64,000 nt of DNA, from NCBI GenBank assembly GCA_964017155.1, contig OZ024862.1:45927962-45991961 (forward strand), in the 5' to 3' direction. Positions 1-13,615 of this stretch are shown here, one piece after another (the stretch's first letter is position 1; each line of letters starts with the position of its first letter). The notes under the pieces were generated by a model. The model saw only the letters and a list, made by a program, of their open reading frames with translations, searched no databases and had not been told where the DNA came from. This DNA comes from Oasisia sp. SBJ-2009 (Eukaryota > Annelida > Polychaeta > Sabellida > Siboglinidae). The position numbers were made by a program, and so were the translations under genes.

Positions 1-2400
1 TTATAAACACATGTACACATACTTTCTTATAACAATCAAGATAATTTATATCAATCAGTTTGCGTTAGGCTTACTTATCCCGAACGACGCTGTGAATAAG
101 CAATACCAAAACACAACTAAGCGGCTCCACAATAACTGCCAGTAATTGTTAAATATTTATACTAAAATATCTCCAACTATCATCATCCTTATTGTAATGG
201 CAAATAATTAGTTTAAGTGCATAGGACAAAGCATAATATTGAGGTTTAAGCTGCGTGGCGGGAAATATACTTAACAGAAGAACGTCATGCTATAAATAAA
301 CGTCAATAATTCGAGAAATAATCATAATATAAATAACATTTTCCATGGTGTTATTTTAATAGAATGCACTCCCATACTTGTTTTATCGTGCGTTGAAACA
401 ATTGTACGCGTAGTCGATCGTTAATCATGGTTCGTGTCCAACGTTATTCATGCGTCGGATCGACCGATTTTTGTGTTTTAATGCCAACATTGCGATTTGT
501 GTTAAACAGCAATAATTATATATTATTAACGAGACTGCGTCCTATTTTTCTCATAAGATACATTCTTAAATATGCATTGATTCATTTCTGGCGAGTAACC
601 ACAATCAAATGTAATTTATATTAGCTTACTATTTTCAGACTTGGATCGGGCACATTTCGTGGATGCACGAATCTAATCATGCTAAAACTCAGTCAATGGC
701 ACATACTAATTAGTCAATAACGTATATAGCAAACAACTATGACACATAAACATAACGTTTAACATAAATAATGAAATCCACAAACATACGACACGGCTGA
801 GCAAAAGCATGTTCCAATAAAAAACTAACGTGTTACACAAAATCAATAAACATCGTGGTGTTAAGTGTTGAATTATATAGTGAAAACAGTGGATTGTAAT
901 TATATACATTCGTAACATTCAAATGTCAACTGAAATTTGTTGTCATAAAACAATATTAGTGCCTTAGATAATTACCACTCATCGCTGTAATCATGATGCG
1001 TGTGTACACGACAGTGACGTTATTGTAATTTTGCTAGTACTCTACTTTTCTATTCTTTAAGTGCATGGACTGTTTCCTTTTTATTGTCTTGAACATTGAA
1101 AGATAATGCCATATATTGCATGTATTGGAGGAAACATCAGCTACCTCGTTCCATAGAAACTTTGACAACACAATCAGTTGCATAAGATGTACACTTGAAT
1201 GCATGTGTAGTTTCTGTCTGTAATAAACCACCATCCTCACAATCAGATATTGACTTATAAGCTGCTCTAACACCTGTACGATTCTAAATAGGTATATCTA
1301 GAAACCTGGAATGGTAACTAAGAGTCTAGTCTGTAGGGCAGTCATTCTTCAGTTTTATGTGGTGGCGAATTAAACATACACAAGCCTACCAATCTAGCTT
1401 TAAAAAAAAACGATCTCTGTCCATGCACCGTTTTCAACTGTGTTTGTAGGCCAACAAAATTTTAATTAAATGCACATTAATATTTGAAGCTTCTGCTGAT
1501 TACAATGATGTGTTCGCGATGAAACTCTTACATAAAATGCCACATATCATACCATCCGATTGTACAACTTAATTAGAAGAGTCTGCACGCAAGACTTGAT
1601 GGTTTCTCATATTCATGCCAAGACTGTTGCGTATATACTATGTTAAATATAATCATCGATTGTAAAATAATAACGTGGACTGTGACCGCGTGACGCACGT
1701 GCTTTATGAAAGAACATAACCGGTACAATCAGTGCTCGCGCGCTCAGCTATTGTGTTTTGCTGGGTCGTGCACTGCGGGTGGAATATTTTGCTGCAGGTA
1801 TATCGGCGTACTAAACGTCCATCTTTGTCACACTTTTAGTTTATCCGCGTTTTCTTGCATTCGGGTCTGTTCGTACACCGAAATGAGAGATAAATGTCTA
1901 GCTATACACGGCATATGAGGGCGTCATGCAACGACGCGAAATCATGCAATATCAATGTAAATAATTAATCGATATTGTTGTTATGAATATTAAATGAGTC
2001 TTCACTGCAACAATTCCTGGAGTGTGTTATTATATTGAACGTGTATGCAACGTGGCCTTGAGCGCAACTATACGTGATGCACTTGACCACACCGCAACTC
2101 TACACCTTTAAACCCTGCATCTAGACGTGGACGAACAATAGGCCACAGGATTAAAGAACTATCGACCATAATTAAATTTCTGCGGTCAACGGCGTGTGTG
2201 TATATGTATGCGTGTTTTTAAACGTCATGCAAAAACGATTGCATGATGACCCAGAATCAAGGATGGCACTAAGCCTTGTCTATGATGAGTGGTGGTGAGT
2301 TGGTACCTCTCACGCCAGCGGCTTTTGTAGTATAGCTATAATGAGTCTCCTAACATAATTTTATTGACTTTTTTAATATATTATACACTTGCTTCTATCA
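1..2400. other. Non-coding, AT-rich, no gene seen
   Basis: AT-rich sequence with only short open frames whose translations resemble no family I know and look compositionally random. I see no splice-supported exon, RNA gene or clear repeat. It may be intergenic or intronic to a gene outside the window. Confidence 0.5.
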
Positions 2401-3075
2401 AATAAAGTTGTTAAAGTTCGTATGGGTTCAATGCATACGTCAGACAATACAAATAGTTTGCTAAACTTCAAACGATCTTCCGTAGATCATCAGCAAATCC
2501 CTCTCGCGTCTTTGGCGCTCGCCAATTCTCTGGACGCATCACGGGAACAGTTACGACGTCGGGAACACATAACGGCATTGTACGTTTGCCTTCGGTCGCG
2601 GTCGCTTGTGGAGACGATCGTTTGATTGTGTGCGGATGCTTAATGATGCACTTGTTGTTGATGCGAAATGGCGAATCGCTGGAGCGAGAGGGAACAAGAC
2701 ACCCACTGTTTATTCCCTTCATCTGCGCCAGCTTTGCCCAGCGTTTGCCCAACGGCCGCAGGAAAAGACTGCGCAGTGACGCAATCTAGAGAGTAATCCT
2801 TCGACTGAAGAAACTATTCTCTTGCGGGTAATTAACGGCAGTGTGAATCGATCTTGCACACGTTGGGTTTATCGTTTGTTGAAAGGAGAACACTTGAGGA
2901 GGGAGACAAGGATGTCGCTGTGTCGCCCAGGGACAGGTGGTCGGTGCAGGAGAGAGGCGTCTGTCGCTCTCGCTCTCGCTCGTTCTTTGAAGTGCACGCA
3001 AAGACGACAATCGCCTTGTACTCCACAGCGTGAAACTGTTTTAATGCGTCATGAATCGTAACTCGTGCCATCAAG
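2400..3075. other. GC-richer block, possible promoter or 5' exon
   Basis: This stretch is clearly richer in G+C and CpG than its surroundings and is open in several frames. On the minus strand a frame of about 80 codons starts with an ATG near 3071 and runs to about 2832, and another covers 2752-2468. Neither translation resembles a family I recognise. A promoter or first exon of a gene running off the left edge is possible. I assign no product. Confidence 0.25.
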
Positions 3076-3144
3076 ATTCAAGCATTTTTCATGTTGTGTG
3101 TTATACAGTTTAGTGTCATTATAGCTGGTATATACATGTGCATT

Positions 3145-3148
3145 TGTG

Positions 3149-3216
<68 letters not shown>
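3145..3216. repeat. (TG)n/(TGCG)n microsatellite
   Basis: About 17 bp of TG dinucleotide runs directly into a TGCG tetranucleotide array ending near 3216. The open frames through it encode only Cys-Val-Arg-Ala or Thr-His-Ala repeats and are not genes. Confidence 0.95.
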
Positions 3217-3217
<1 letters not shown>

Positions 3218-4059
3218 ATATATGTACTGTATGCACAAGTTACTCCAATGACCAATGTTATTCGTGAAGCAGCGCTATTAGCTTTCTTGTTAGCCGAACT
3301 AAACATGCACGCATGCAACCCAGATAACATATGCATTCAAGCGTGCACGACTTCGCATGTGTGAATATCTAGGGAATTCCTCGACTTTGCAAGTTTCGAC
3401 CAACTGATCAGCATCACCTCGGTAGGTATTATCTTCATACACCAGGTCTTCTAGATTGTTTCTTCCTGCGTGCAGTCATTTATTAGAAGTTCCGTCGTTT
3501 ATTCTGCACGAAAACGTTTATTGATATAACAAAAACAGGCAGTTGTCAAGGTCCTGTCGAGCTTTTTCCAATAAATATGCCATTAACCAACTTATTATTA
3601 TTCAACTTATAATAATTAACTAGTTTATAAAATATCAACTAATGTTGTTATCGTAATATGTATGCAACGATCCAGTAGTTTTTATTTCAAATTTCCTAGG
3701 GTCGTTTCCCGATATAAGCACTCAGATAATATGGGCAACATAAGACGTGGTTTTGAAGAACACCGAAACAATAAAATAATTGGTGAAGCTGAATACGTCA
3801 GACATCACCAGATTGACCATGTACCAGGAGACGGACTGAACTGCGAAGGGCGAGATGGTGAATGACATCAAGGACATTGTCAGGTTTACATAAACAGACA
3901 ACAGCATCGAATGAGACACACATACGTGCTCAAGGACATATATATGGCAATAAATACCTTCAACAGAATCACCAACACAAGGAAAGCTATAATATCATAC
4001 GCCTCCCTACTTCACGACCAATGTAAACTGTATTCACATGCACCGTCGCCCCGTAGGTC

Positions 4060-4230
4060 TGCTAAGTACTGTACGTGGTTCATAACAGGAAGGTTGAGAA
4101 CCGATAGAACTGTTTTGGAGGAAGGTGGGCCTATTACATTATGTGCTTCAGAAGTCTGGAAGATACGGTAGGTCAACGAGAAGGTTGAGAACCGACATAA
4201 TGGTTTTGGAGGAAGGCCGTGAAACGACTA
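4060..4230 (+). repeat. Short direct duplication
   Basis: A segment reading GGTTGAGAACCGAtA followed by GTTTTGGAGGAAGG occurs twice, near 4092-4126 and 4182-4216, about 90 bp apart. This is a local tandem duplication of unknown origin. Confidence 0.5.
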
Positions 4231-4560
4231 AGCACAATAGGGCGTCCACCCATAACAGCAGCCGACCGTCAAGGAACTTACGGCAGCCGCAGACGTCAGT
4301 GAAACAATGCAGACGGACGGGACGACAACCTAGCTGGAGATGATTCGGCCGCGTTTGTGGTTTGGTCAGAAACAATCTTCGCGAGCTGGTTTGAAATAGA
4401 CCACATCTTGACAAGGGAGATCAAACAGACCGCTGGGAAGACGGCGATGAACCTCTTAAGAAGATAGGGAAGATCAGGATTGAATCTGGTTGACTCGGCT
4501 GTTCTGGATGAAGGAAATGTCTTGGCGCCTTATGCACTATATCGAGAGGGAAGAAGACTG

Positions 4561-5145
4561 ACGTGAGAGTGAATGAGTAAGTGGGTGGAGGAGTGAATTG
4601 GTGTGTGGGTGAATGATTGGCTGGGTAAGTGAGTAGGCAAGTGGGTGGGCGGGTGGGTGTGCGGGCGAGTGGGTGGGTGGGTGGGTGGGTGGGCGAGTGA
4701 GTGAATGCGTGAATGCGTGAATGCGTGAATGCGTGAATGCGTGAATGCGTGAATGCGTGAATGCGTGAATGCGTGAATGCGTGAATGCGTGAATGCGTGA
4801 ATGCGTGAATGCGTGAATGCGTGAGTGAGTGAGTGAGTGAGTGAGTGAGTGAGTGAGTGAGTGAGTGAGTGAGTGAGTGAGTGAGTGAGTGAGTGAGTGA
4901 GTGAGTGAGTGAGTGAGTGAGTGAGTGAGTGAGTGAGTGAGTGAGTGAGTGAGTGAGTGAGTGAGTGAGTGAGTGAGTGAGTGAGTGAGTGAGTGAGTGA
5001 GTGAGTGAGTGAGTGAGTAGGCGAGTAGGTGTGTGGGTGTAAGATTGAGTGGGTTGGTGGTTATGTGGGTGGATTGGATGAGTGAGTGGGTAAGTGGGCG
5101 AGTGAATGAGTGAGTGAGTGAGTGAGTGCGTGAGTGGGTGAAAGA
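4561..5145. repeat. Compound GTGA / GTGAATGC satellite-like array
   Basis: A long ordered tandem array. From 4561 to about 4700 it is degenerate GTGG/GTGA; from 4701 to about 4822 it is some 15 near-perfect copies of the 8-mer GTGAATGC; to about 5018 it is some 50 perfect GTGA copies; to 5145 it is degenerate again. The clean switch between an 8-bp and a 4-bp unit, with GTGAATGC readable as GTGA plus a variant half, suggests one array that homogenised in two blocks. Long Thr-His-Ser frames on the minus strand are by-products. Confidence 0.95.
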
Positions 5146-5149
5146 ATGA

Positions 5150-6760
5150 GGTGTTAAAACACCAACACGCACAACGGCTAATCAGGCGACTGCGGGTTTC
5201 AAATAAATCAATTGCTTCGTTATCGATAAACTCCAATTCTCGAAACGAAGAAATTAGCAAGTCTTGATATTAGGCAAATTCACGACAAAGTTTCGTTATA
5301 CCAGTGGCGCAAAGAACTGGTACATGTTCAATACAAGGACGCTGAATAGTATCCACGGTTAGTACTATAATCAGCTTTATAACGATAACCCACCAATGCA
5401 TACGTATGTAGATAAGGATTAGCCAATGTGAAATTAAAGAAAATGAAAACTAAATTTTTATTTTTATAATTAAAAAAAAAAGTTCTTTATATCGCAGTTT
5501 AAAAAAATCTGCGTTTCTGTTGCTATCGATTTTTTTGTTACAGTCAAAGCGTTGATGCAAAATGTTATAGCTGTGATCTAACGAACATCCGACTTAAATA
5601 TTCTTCCAACATGATAGACATTTTCACAAAAATTACAACACTAACCACATTAAGTAATATGTTGGACAGATGCGTTTTTTCGTGACTAATATCCTAATTT
5701 ATGCATAACCTATCGTAATCTGCCCCGTTAAAAACACCTTTGCGTGGTAAATGTGTTCGATCAAAACATAGGTGAACCAAAGAACACACTTATTCACAGA
5801 AATTCGTCAACATTTGATTTATAAACTAGTCCAGCTTCTCGAAAAGAATGTAATTGTGACATGGATTCCATAAATGAACATGATCGAACATCGTTAATAT
5901 GAACTTCTGACGATCCTTAAAAAAATCACCGAACAGAATGCCTAACTACTATATATAGGGTAATGATTTATAGCCTGCCCGAATACGGTTCACTCCAATG
6001 GGATATGAACAAGTGGGGGAAATGGCATGTTGCTTTCTACCAGCGACAAAGAGCGAATAAACCAACCAGTAGTTACACGGCTGATGTTGCCTTAGAAATG
6101 CACCGAGCGACGTGACGAATAAATCTATACATTCTACGTCTATATAATAGTATTACCTCAACGACATCCCATATATTTTAGTTATGTATCAGAATACAGA
6201 TAGTTATTTATTACAGTCCATAAGGCTATGTCGACCTGGAATTATGCTTGATTGAATGAAGGCCAGTAACGTTCTGCGGGTTGGTGACATTGGGTCATTA
6301 ACTTTGGAAATGCATATTTTAATAAAGAATTGTGCCTCGACTTGATTTGGTAAAGCAATCACGCTTTTACATGCTCTAAATTTTTTGCCTCACATCCCAG
6401 ACGCACCGCTGATCACAGTAGACTAACTTTTATGTGACTCTGTTTTAATAAATAGCAGAATCCACGTGCCAGAGGCATAGTGCCAATTAATGGCCTACTA
6501 AAAAAATCATATCTCGGAATAAATTATACTTTATCGGTTTTGAAAATGTTTCACGTTTTAAGTTATCTTAACAATTTTGTTGGTTTGTCGATGGCGGAAA
6601 CAAGTTCTTATGAAGATGCAGCCAGATGTGAAGTTTAATATTTTGGTGCAATATTTTAATAAAACCCTATTAAATTTATTTTATTAGGTGCATCTTAATC
6701 CGAACACCCACAACAAGACCTCCGGATTAACGATGTTCAACTGTGTAAACGCGTATTGTC
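5150..6760. other. Non-coding, no gene seen
   Basis: AT-rich DNA without a convincing open frame or splice-supported exon. I see no repeat of note until the dispersed element begins at about 6765. Confidence 0.5.
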
Positions 6761-6764
6761 GCGT

Positions 6765-6827
6765 GCAGGGGCGTCGATCCGGTTTTAAATGTGGGGGGGG
6801 GGGACGGGGGACAATTTTATATATACA

Positions 6828-6894
<67 letters not shown>

Positions 6895-7345
6895 CTGAAA
6901 TACCCATAACTATTTTTTTTAAATATAAAACATAATTAATTGTTGGTCTGGTGCTAATTCTAAACTAAAAAAGCCTTTTTGTTATGCTATTTACAATAGT
7001 TATGTTGGCAACTTATATTTGAAGAGGGGCCATGGCCCACCCCAATCACTGAACTTTGGGGGGGGGGAGACTTAATTGGACCCAACACTGCTTGCCTGAT
7101 TCATAGAGTGACAAGATGCAGCGCTTACAGGGGTGCCTGTGTTGGACTTCCCAATCCCACCTTTTGGCAAACAAATTTGTCATCAATAAAATGAGATCAA
7201 ATTACACAAAGTGCCTAAATCTGCTTGTTCCGCCGTAGGCAGTATCAATATCCACCAGGACGACCAGACTGCAATCAAAGGAGTGACAAGGCAAACGAAA
7301 ATTAATAATCTATTATGTGCTTGATGGTTAATGCCTATTAATATA
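6765..7345 (+). repeat. Dispersed repeat, copy 1 (with internal TA microsatellite)
   Basis: The sequence from GCGTCGATCCGGTTTTAAA through a G-run, a long TA run (about 6825-6892) and a further 450 bp is repeated almost base for base at 63475-64000 in the same orientation. The two copies differ chiefly in the length of the TA run. Inside it lies the palindrome GGGGCCATGGCCC. No coding capacity is visible, so it looks like a non-autonomous element of unknown class. Confidence 0.85.
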
Positions 7346-7589
7346 TCAACACAAGGGTGCAAAATAACAGAGCCCGGCATGATGAATATTTACTGTATTA
7401 AGATTAAGTTGCGGGCTGCGGCCCACCAACCAATTTGTCTAGTGATTTTCCACTAGGTAGTCGGAAGTTTAGTTCTTATTATTAATTTTTCTACTAGAAC
7501 GATGTAGGGTTTTTAAGAGAGGGGAGTGATCAGTCTCGCTATATATGCCTATAAATTTGTTTTATGAACATAAAAAGTATGAGGACATT

Positions 7590-7900
7590 TCCTATGCTGA
7601 CCCCCTCAGGCCGCGGGGTGGTCAGCGTCCCCCTCGTCCCCCACTGATCGACGCCCATGGTGTGCCTGTGTAGAACTTCCCAATCCAACATTTTGGCAAA
7701 TACATTTTTTATCACTCATATGGGAATAAGTTGCACAAAGTGCAGGAATCCGCCGCTTCTGCGGTGGGCGATAAGCATCAAGCAAGCGAAGGGTGAAAGT
7801 GCAACACAAATTTCATCATTTAAAATGTGCTTGATGGCTAGAGCCTATTAATAATATCAACACAAGGTTGCAAACTGATAGAGCCCGGCAGCGGCTTACA
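7590..7900 (+). repeat. Dispersed repeat, diverged partial copy
   Basis: From about 7662 the sequence tracks copy 1 (GTGCCTGTGT, ACTTCCCAATCC, TTTTGGCAAA, the AAGTGC block, then GTGCTTGATGG and CCTATTAAT) with many substitutions. It ends near the shared AGAGCCCGGCA block, which also ends the 7.3-kb copy. It is an older relative of the 6765 and 63475 copies. Confidence 0.65.
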
Positions 7901-8204
7901 TTTTCCCGATAGTTATAAACATTCCGATTGGCCTTTCTGCGTATGCGCGACAAATTTAAAATCATCAATGTGCAGCGAAATAACAAAGCATTTTTTGTAT
8001 AAATGCCACGGGCTGTTCGATAACTCTCCTGTGATGACTACTGTGAAGAGTTGTCTAAAATGTCGTTCAATACATTAAAATATTACGTTTGTTTAAATAA
8101 TTACCACGGATTATGTCGCACTAACAGCAAAACATGCCTCTAAACTTGTTTGCCTCGTGTTAATTTGCGATAAATAACTTTGCTGAACTTCATGTCGCGA
8201 GTTT

Positions 8205-8385
8205 ATTGTCTAGGTAGTCCTATGTAGTAGCTTTTAAGAGAGAGGCGTGTTGAGTCAGGCTATATGCCTCGCAATTTTTCTGAACTAAAAAGTGGGGGGG
8301 ACAATTCCTATGCTGTCCCCCCACCCTGAAAAGTGGGGGGAGGACGCGTCCCCCCGACGCGTCCCCCCCTTCGCTGGTGTATCAG
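8205..8385 (+). repeat. Fragment of the same repeat family upstream of GSTK1
   Basis: TTTTAAGAGAGAGG, TATATGCCT and the G-run followed by ACAATTCCTATGCTG are shared with the block at 7510-7600. The fragment ends in a C/G-rich palindrome (GACGCGTCCCCCCGACGCGTC) about 110 bp before the GSTK1 start codon, so it forms part of the upstream region of that gene. Confidence 0.5.
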
Positions 8386-8496
8386 ACAATTCAGTAGTGA
8401 CGTCTGGCGATCAAGTGATAATTAATTTGGCTGTTTTATTTTTAGTGTCGACATCTGGTGTTGACATCTGATACGTTGCTCGGCATCGCGAAGTAA

Positions 8497-10199
8497 ATGG
8501 CATCACCTGTCAAGAAAACGATTGAGCTGTTCTACGATGTTGCTTCACCATATTCATGGATTGCATTTGAGGTGCATTGATCACTACATTGCGTTGTATA
8601 GTTGTGGTTGTCGCTGTTGGCATGTCACGGCTCATGAACACGTGTACATGTTGTAGTCGGTATTGATGTGAGCGATAATAAAGTAAAAAACTATCTACGT
8701 ACTCCTAAGCTAACCGACTTACTAATGAAGAGTCTACATCTCTCTGTCTTTCGTATTTCTGTATTTTTTACATTCACTCATTGGGGCATAACCAAGGCCA
8801 TCGGGGATTTGCTTTAAGATTAAAATTGTTTACCTGTGTTAGTGTGTATATGAAATATATTGTTTATATTAGGCCCCCCGTTTATATTACGCCACTGTCT
8901 AACTCACACTAAGACTAGAGTCAAGACTAAGTAAGGTATGTACATGTACTACCCTGGACCGGTATATCATGATATATAATTATGATAATGTAATTTTTTA
9001 ATCAGATTATATAAACGTTACTAGGTACATCAGATATTGATACGACCAATATATGTGTAGTCCTTGCATTCACACATATTTATATGTAACATTTGGTGAG
9101 GTTATCTTTTTCATCCGGTTGATATTGTTGTCATTATGTTTAGGTTCTTCTACGGTATCAGACAAAATGGGACATGGATTTGAAATTGAAGCCATTCTTC
9201 CTTGGTGGAATAATGCAAGCATCAGGTAATATCTTGATTTGTCATTATTGTGATTGTTCACCTACTATGATTACTATATAATTTTGAAGTTACTTAGAAA
9301 TTCTGACACAGTATGTTTTGTTTACTGTATTCTATGATGTTTACAATGAAGCAAAGATCTCTTTGCTAAATCAACTGTATGTTGCTATTCTTTAACTTTC
9401 CTGTGGTAATATTAAAATTAATTGCATACATATGCTAATAAGTAAAACATTAAGTATGCATTGGTCATGATCATAGATTTTTGCAATTACTAATACTAGT
9501 ATTGTATAAATGCTACTACATTGTTCACTAAGTACTACAAATTTCAAGAAACTTCTTAGTAATCTAATCCTTAGTAAACAATAAAATAATTATTATAAAA
9601 TACGTAATTAATTTGGTGTTTGTAACATGATATTCAGTGAGATGTCAAGGCTTATGCCAAGAGTGAGCAATTTGTGAAAGTGACCAAACCATGCTTGGTA
9701 ACTAAAATACTAACTATACTTACAATTCCTGGCTTTCTGAACTTACAAGAAATTAAAATGGTTGACAGGGATAAGATCAGCTGATCACCAGTTGATGAGA
9801 TCTGATGAGCAATAATTATGCAGTATCTGAGACATAGTTGTCAACAGTGACCATGTAGTTTATTATGTTGACTGTGATCTAAAGCTGCACGTTTCTTCCT
9901 TGAAGGCAACCAGCCACCTGCTGTGATCCCTAACAAGGCGGCTTACATGGTGAAAGACTTGGCTCGGTGCAGAAATCACTTTCAAGTGCCACTGCGCATG
10001 CCCTCGGTAGGTATGCCATCATGTCTTCATGACCTTGCTTCGTGCATTCGTTGTAATATACTAATATACTACGTCGGAGTCAACTTGCATGCAAGCACGC
10101 ATGGACACATACACACAAGAACAGACACACAGTTATACATAGTTATTACAGACACACACAAACATCAAGTGCAGGAATGCACACAAACACACACAGACT

Positions 10200-10282
<83 letters not shown>

Positions 10283-10309
10283 ATACACACACACACACAC
10301 ACACACACT

Positions 10310-10372
<63 letters not shown>

Positions 10373-13300
10373 CACACACACACATACACACACACACACG
10401 CCACACACACCACACACACACCACACACACAGCACACACAGCACACACAACACACACGCCACACGCCACACGCCACACGCACACAGAGTAAGTCTGGAAA
10501 CGAACAGATGTTCACTGTGCAAGAGGTGAAAATATTTGATACACTTGTGAATGGCGAAGAGAGCAAGTAAAACCAAACCACTCTACAGCAACTGCTGTCA
10601 TTTGTAGAATCCCATGGAGACTGTATTCAGCGGTCGCAGCACACTGACAGCAATGCGTTTACTCACAGCTGTTGATATGAAACAACCTCTGTTCACAGAG
10701 AAGCTATCCAGACAGTTGTGGCTGCAACTATGGAACAAGGTAAGACAATAGGGAAAGTCCATTTATCCAGAAACCATGTGTAGAAACATTGTGGAGAGCT
10801 TCCTACATGTGAGCCGACAAGTAGAATTGAAGTACATGTATTATGATAGTTGTTGTGATGTCTGAAATAGAGTTCCTTTACTCTATTAGCAATACATTTT
10901 TTTCAGATACTGTTTGAGTGTATTTCCATAAGATATATTTAGGGTAATTATAATAACACATGCAACAATAGGATATCATGAATGAAGTAATTTGATTTTA
11001 AATATAAACAAAAGGTTCTGATTCAGCAGATTCGTCTACTCATTTACTAAATACGAACTGTGTTAATGCTGTTATGTTCATGGAACATTGAAAATCATAA
11101 TTAATCCATTTTTGCATAGTTTAAATGGAAATAAGTTGTTCTTGAGTAGAACTTATAGCAAATTATAACCAGTTTTCTAAATAATCACAGCCAATTTGCA
11201 GTTATTTTGGGCTGTTAATTCTTAAGTAAAAGAACATATCCCTGTCATTTACCATTTGTTTTTATCTGCAGGATAAAAACTTGCAAGAGACAGATGCTCT
11301 TACTGAGGTAGGATGGATAACATATTCTTGTTCTCAGTTCATTTAATATCTGAGGTAATAGTGACATTAAAATCATCACAGTTATCGCTTGTGCCAGATT
11401 ATTTGTAAAGCATGTGTGATTTTTACTATTAAATTAAATGGTTACAATGAGATTTTTCAATTAAGTTATGGTAAGGTTTAAACATTTGTAGTAAATTAAT
11501 TCAGGTGTTTTCTGTTATTCAGTTTTGGGAACCAAAATTATATAAATGCATACCATCTGTCATAGCTGACAGTACAGTAGTACACTGTACTGGTAATGTT
11601 CATAATTGTTGTGCTTTTATCCAGGCAGCAGCTTATGCTGGTTTGAGTGAATCACTTATAGCAAGTTTAGTACCATCTTGTGAGGATGGCGCTGTGAAGA
11701 ACAGACTGAAGGTCTACACAGAGGAAGCATTGAACCACGGTGTAAGTAACCCTGTGTAGACAACTCTCAGTTGGAGACTTTTGTCATGTTAAACTGCCAT
11801 TTTTATTTTACAAGATGTCATACTCATTATTTTATTATCAATATACCATTTATTTTAATAATTATCTTTAGCTAACTTAATTTATTATTTATGACTATCA
11901 CTTTTTATATATATTTTATGTATTTTATTTACCTTTACAAACTTAATATAATTCTACGGCACATGTATACATACTCATGTGCAACGCCTCCGAATGGATA
12001 TTTCTAGATTGATGGCGGTTTATAAATCTTCTTCTTCTTAATATTATTCACATAGCCAACTGCTCATTTAGTTTTACTTGGTATGCCAGCGTTTGTTGTG
12101 ATCGTTGGGGAAAGTGTGATGCATATGTGACTAAACGTAATGATATGTTCAGCAGCATCTGTAATAAAATAAGAATAGTAATAACATCATTTATAGTAAT
12201 ATATGTTTTATTTTAACAGCATTCATTGTTGTGTATATCAAACGCTGTTCTAAAAACTCAAGATCATCCACAAATATACACATTCAGTAATTCACTTAAA
12301 TGTTAAATATTCAGAAAATTACAATGAATAACAGAAGAAACCGCTGCTCTAGAAAATATATACAGCTTAGAAGTCTATATAAAATTATAGAGTAACATTC
12401 TTCCTTGGCTGAGTTGCCATCTTAGCTACCATCTTTCTTTAGCACAAGTTCACGAGAAATGGTTAATCCACGGATTAATCATACTAATCAGTATTGACAG
12501 TGATGGTGCTTTTTATATTATACACATTATATCTAGGAATAAACTGTCTCGCAGTCTGATTCATAGCTTTACCATACTTACCAGAACTCTGACAGTGACA
12601 TTTTATGTACTGTGTATAAATTATTGTGAATCTGCTGCAGGCTTTTGGCGCTCCTACCATTGTTGTACATGACGCTGACCACAAGACACACATGCTGTTT
12701 GGGTCAGATCGCTTCCACATCTTGGCTGATATAATTGGTTAGTACACTGTACTCAGTTGCCAAGGAGCTGTTCCAAATTTTCTGGGATACGAGCCACAAA
12801 AACTTCTTTGAGAACCTTATGTTAAATTAAAAAAAAAATCAACATAAAAAACTGCTGCCATATCACAGAGGACACTATTACCGAGGGGTGTTCTGGTGTG
12901 GACTGTTTTTGGTGGACATGATCACTGTTATGGGTCAAAATCTCTTTTAGCGAGACAAATTGGGCATATGATCTCTTAAGAAATTTAGTGAGAGTTTATT
13001 TCTTGTAGTGAAATAGTCCCCCAATGTCTGCAATAATAATAATAATTACGATTATTATTTTTAAGCTCTCTCAGAAACAGGAAGAGTTCCATGAGAATTC
13101 GATATGGTTACTTCACTACTCGCTGTATTGCAACCATGGTATTTGTTTTTATTTGGGCTCACTGGCCCTTTTATATGAATCACCTTTTATATCAATCTAC
13201 TAGACTGTTCTTGGTGAAGATACTTGCTTGTGTTATCAAACCTCCATTGTAGACACTCACTTGTCTGGTCGTCACTCACTGCATACCACTAAATCACTGA

Positions 13301-13615
13301 AATACAAAAAGAAATGTACTTGTTAGTTGTTAGGATGACCATAATGAAAGGATAGTGTTAGGATTTCTCTTGAAAATTATTTTGACCCTGCAGGATATGA
13401 CATAAACCGTAGTTGATCCCTTCACCTCTGCAATGAAAAGATATGTTCCCTCCTTACAAAGACTCAAACATATACATGATACATGGCAGGCTATTGGTGT
13501 GTGGCTGGACATGTCTTCTCCAGTCTACTGAGTGACTCTTGCTGTTGTAGGTGAGACTTATAGAGGTCCATTAACAGAGCTAGTGACACAACAGACATTC
13601 CAGTCAAAGATATGA
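8497..13615 (+). CDS. GSTK1: Glutathione S-transferase kappa 1 (8 exons)
   Basis: Kappa-class GST, a thioredoxin-fold DsbA-like enzyme of mitochondria and peroxisomes that conjugates or reduces substrates with glutathione. My exons are 8497-8571, 9144-9225, 9906-10006, 10608-10739, 11272-11307, 11625-11741, 12641-12737 and 13551-13615. All introns are GT-AG, every phase matches, and the total is 234 residues (human is about 226). The N-terminus reads IELFYDVASPYSWIAFE, carrying the Ser of the GSTK active site (SPYSW). Further family landmarks are FFLGGIMQAS, NQPPAVIPNKAAYM, and FGAPTIVVH with the cis-Pro loop near residue 190. HMLFGSDR and a short variable tail follow. No frameshift or lost key residue was seen. 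Introns 3 and 6 contain repeats, and the (AC)n tract in intron 3 is not coding. Confidence 0.93.
10160..10485. repeat. Long (AC)n microsatellite in GSTK1 intron 3
   Basis: About 300 bp of nearly pure CA dinucleotide, interrupted by TCATAC and by CCACACAC variants towards the right. It lies between GSTK1 exons 3 and 4. Reading frames through it (His-Thr or Cys-Val repeats) are artefacts. Confidence 0.97.

Noticed and set aside
4421..5260. 279-codon minus-strand frame rich in Thr-His-Ser-Leu
   Set aside because: It is the translation of the GTGA/GTGAATGC array; a 4-bp repeat stays open in all frames and no non-repeat domain is present.
9923..10570. 215-codon frame reading His-Thr repeats
   Set aside because: It begins within GSTK1 exon 3 and then reads through the donor into intronic (AC)n.
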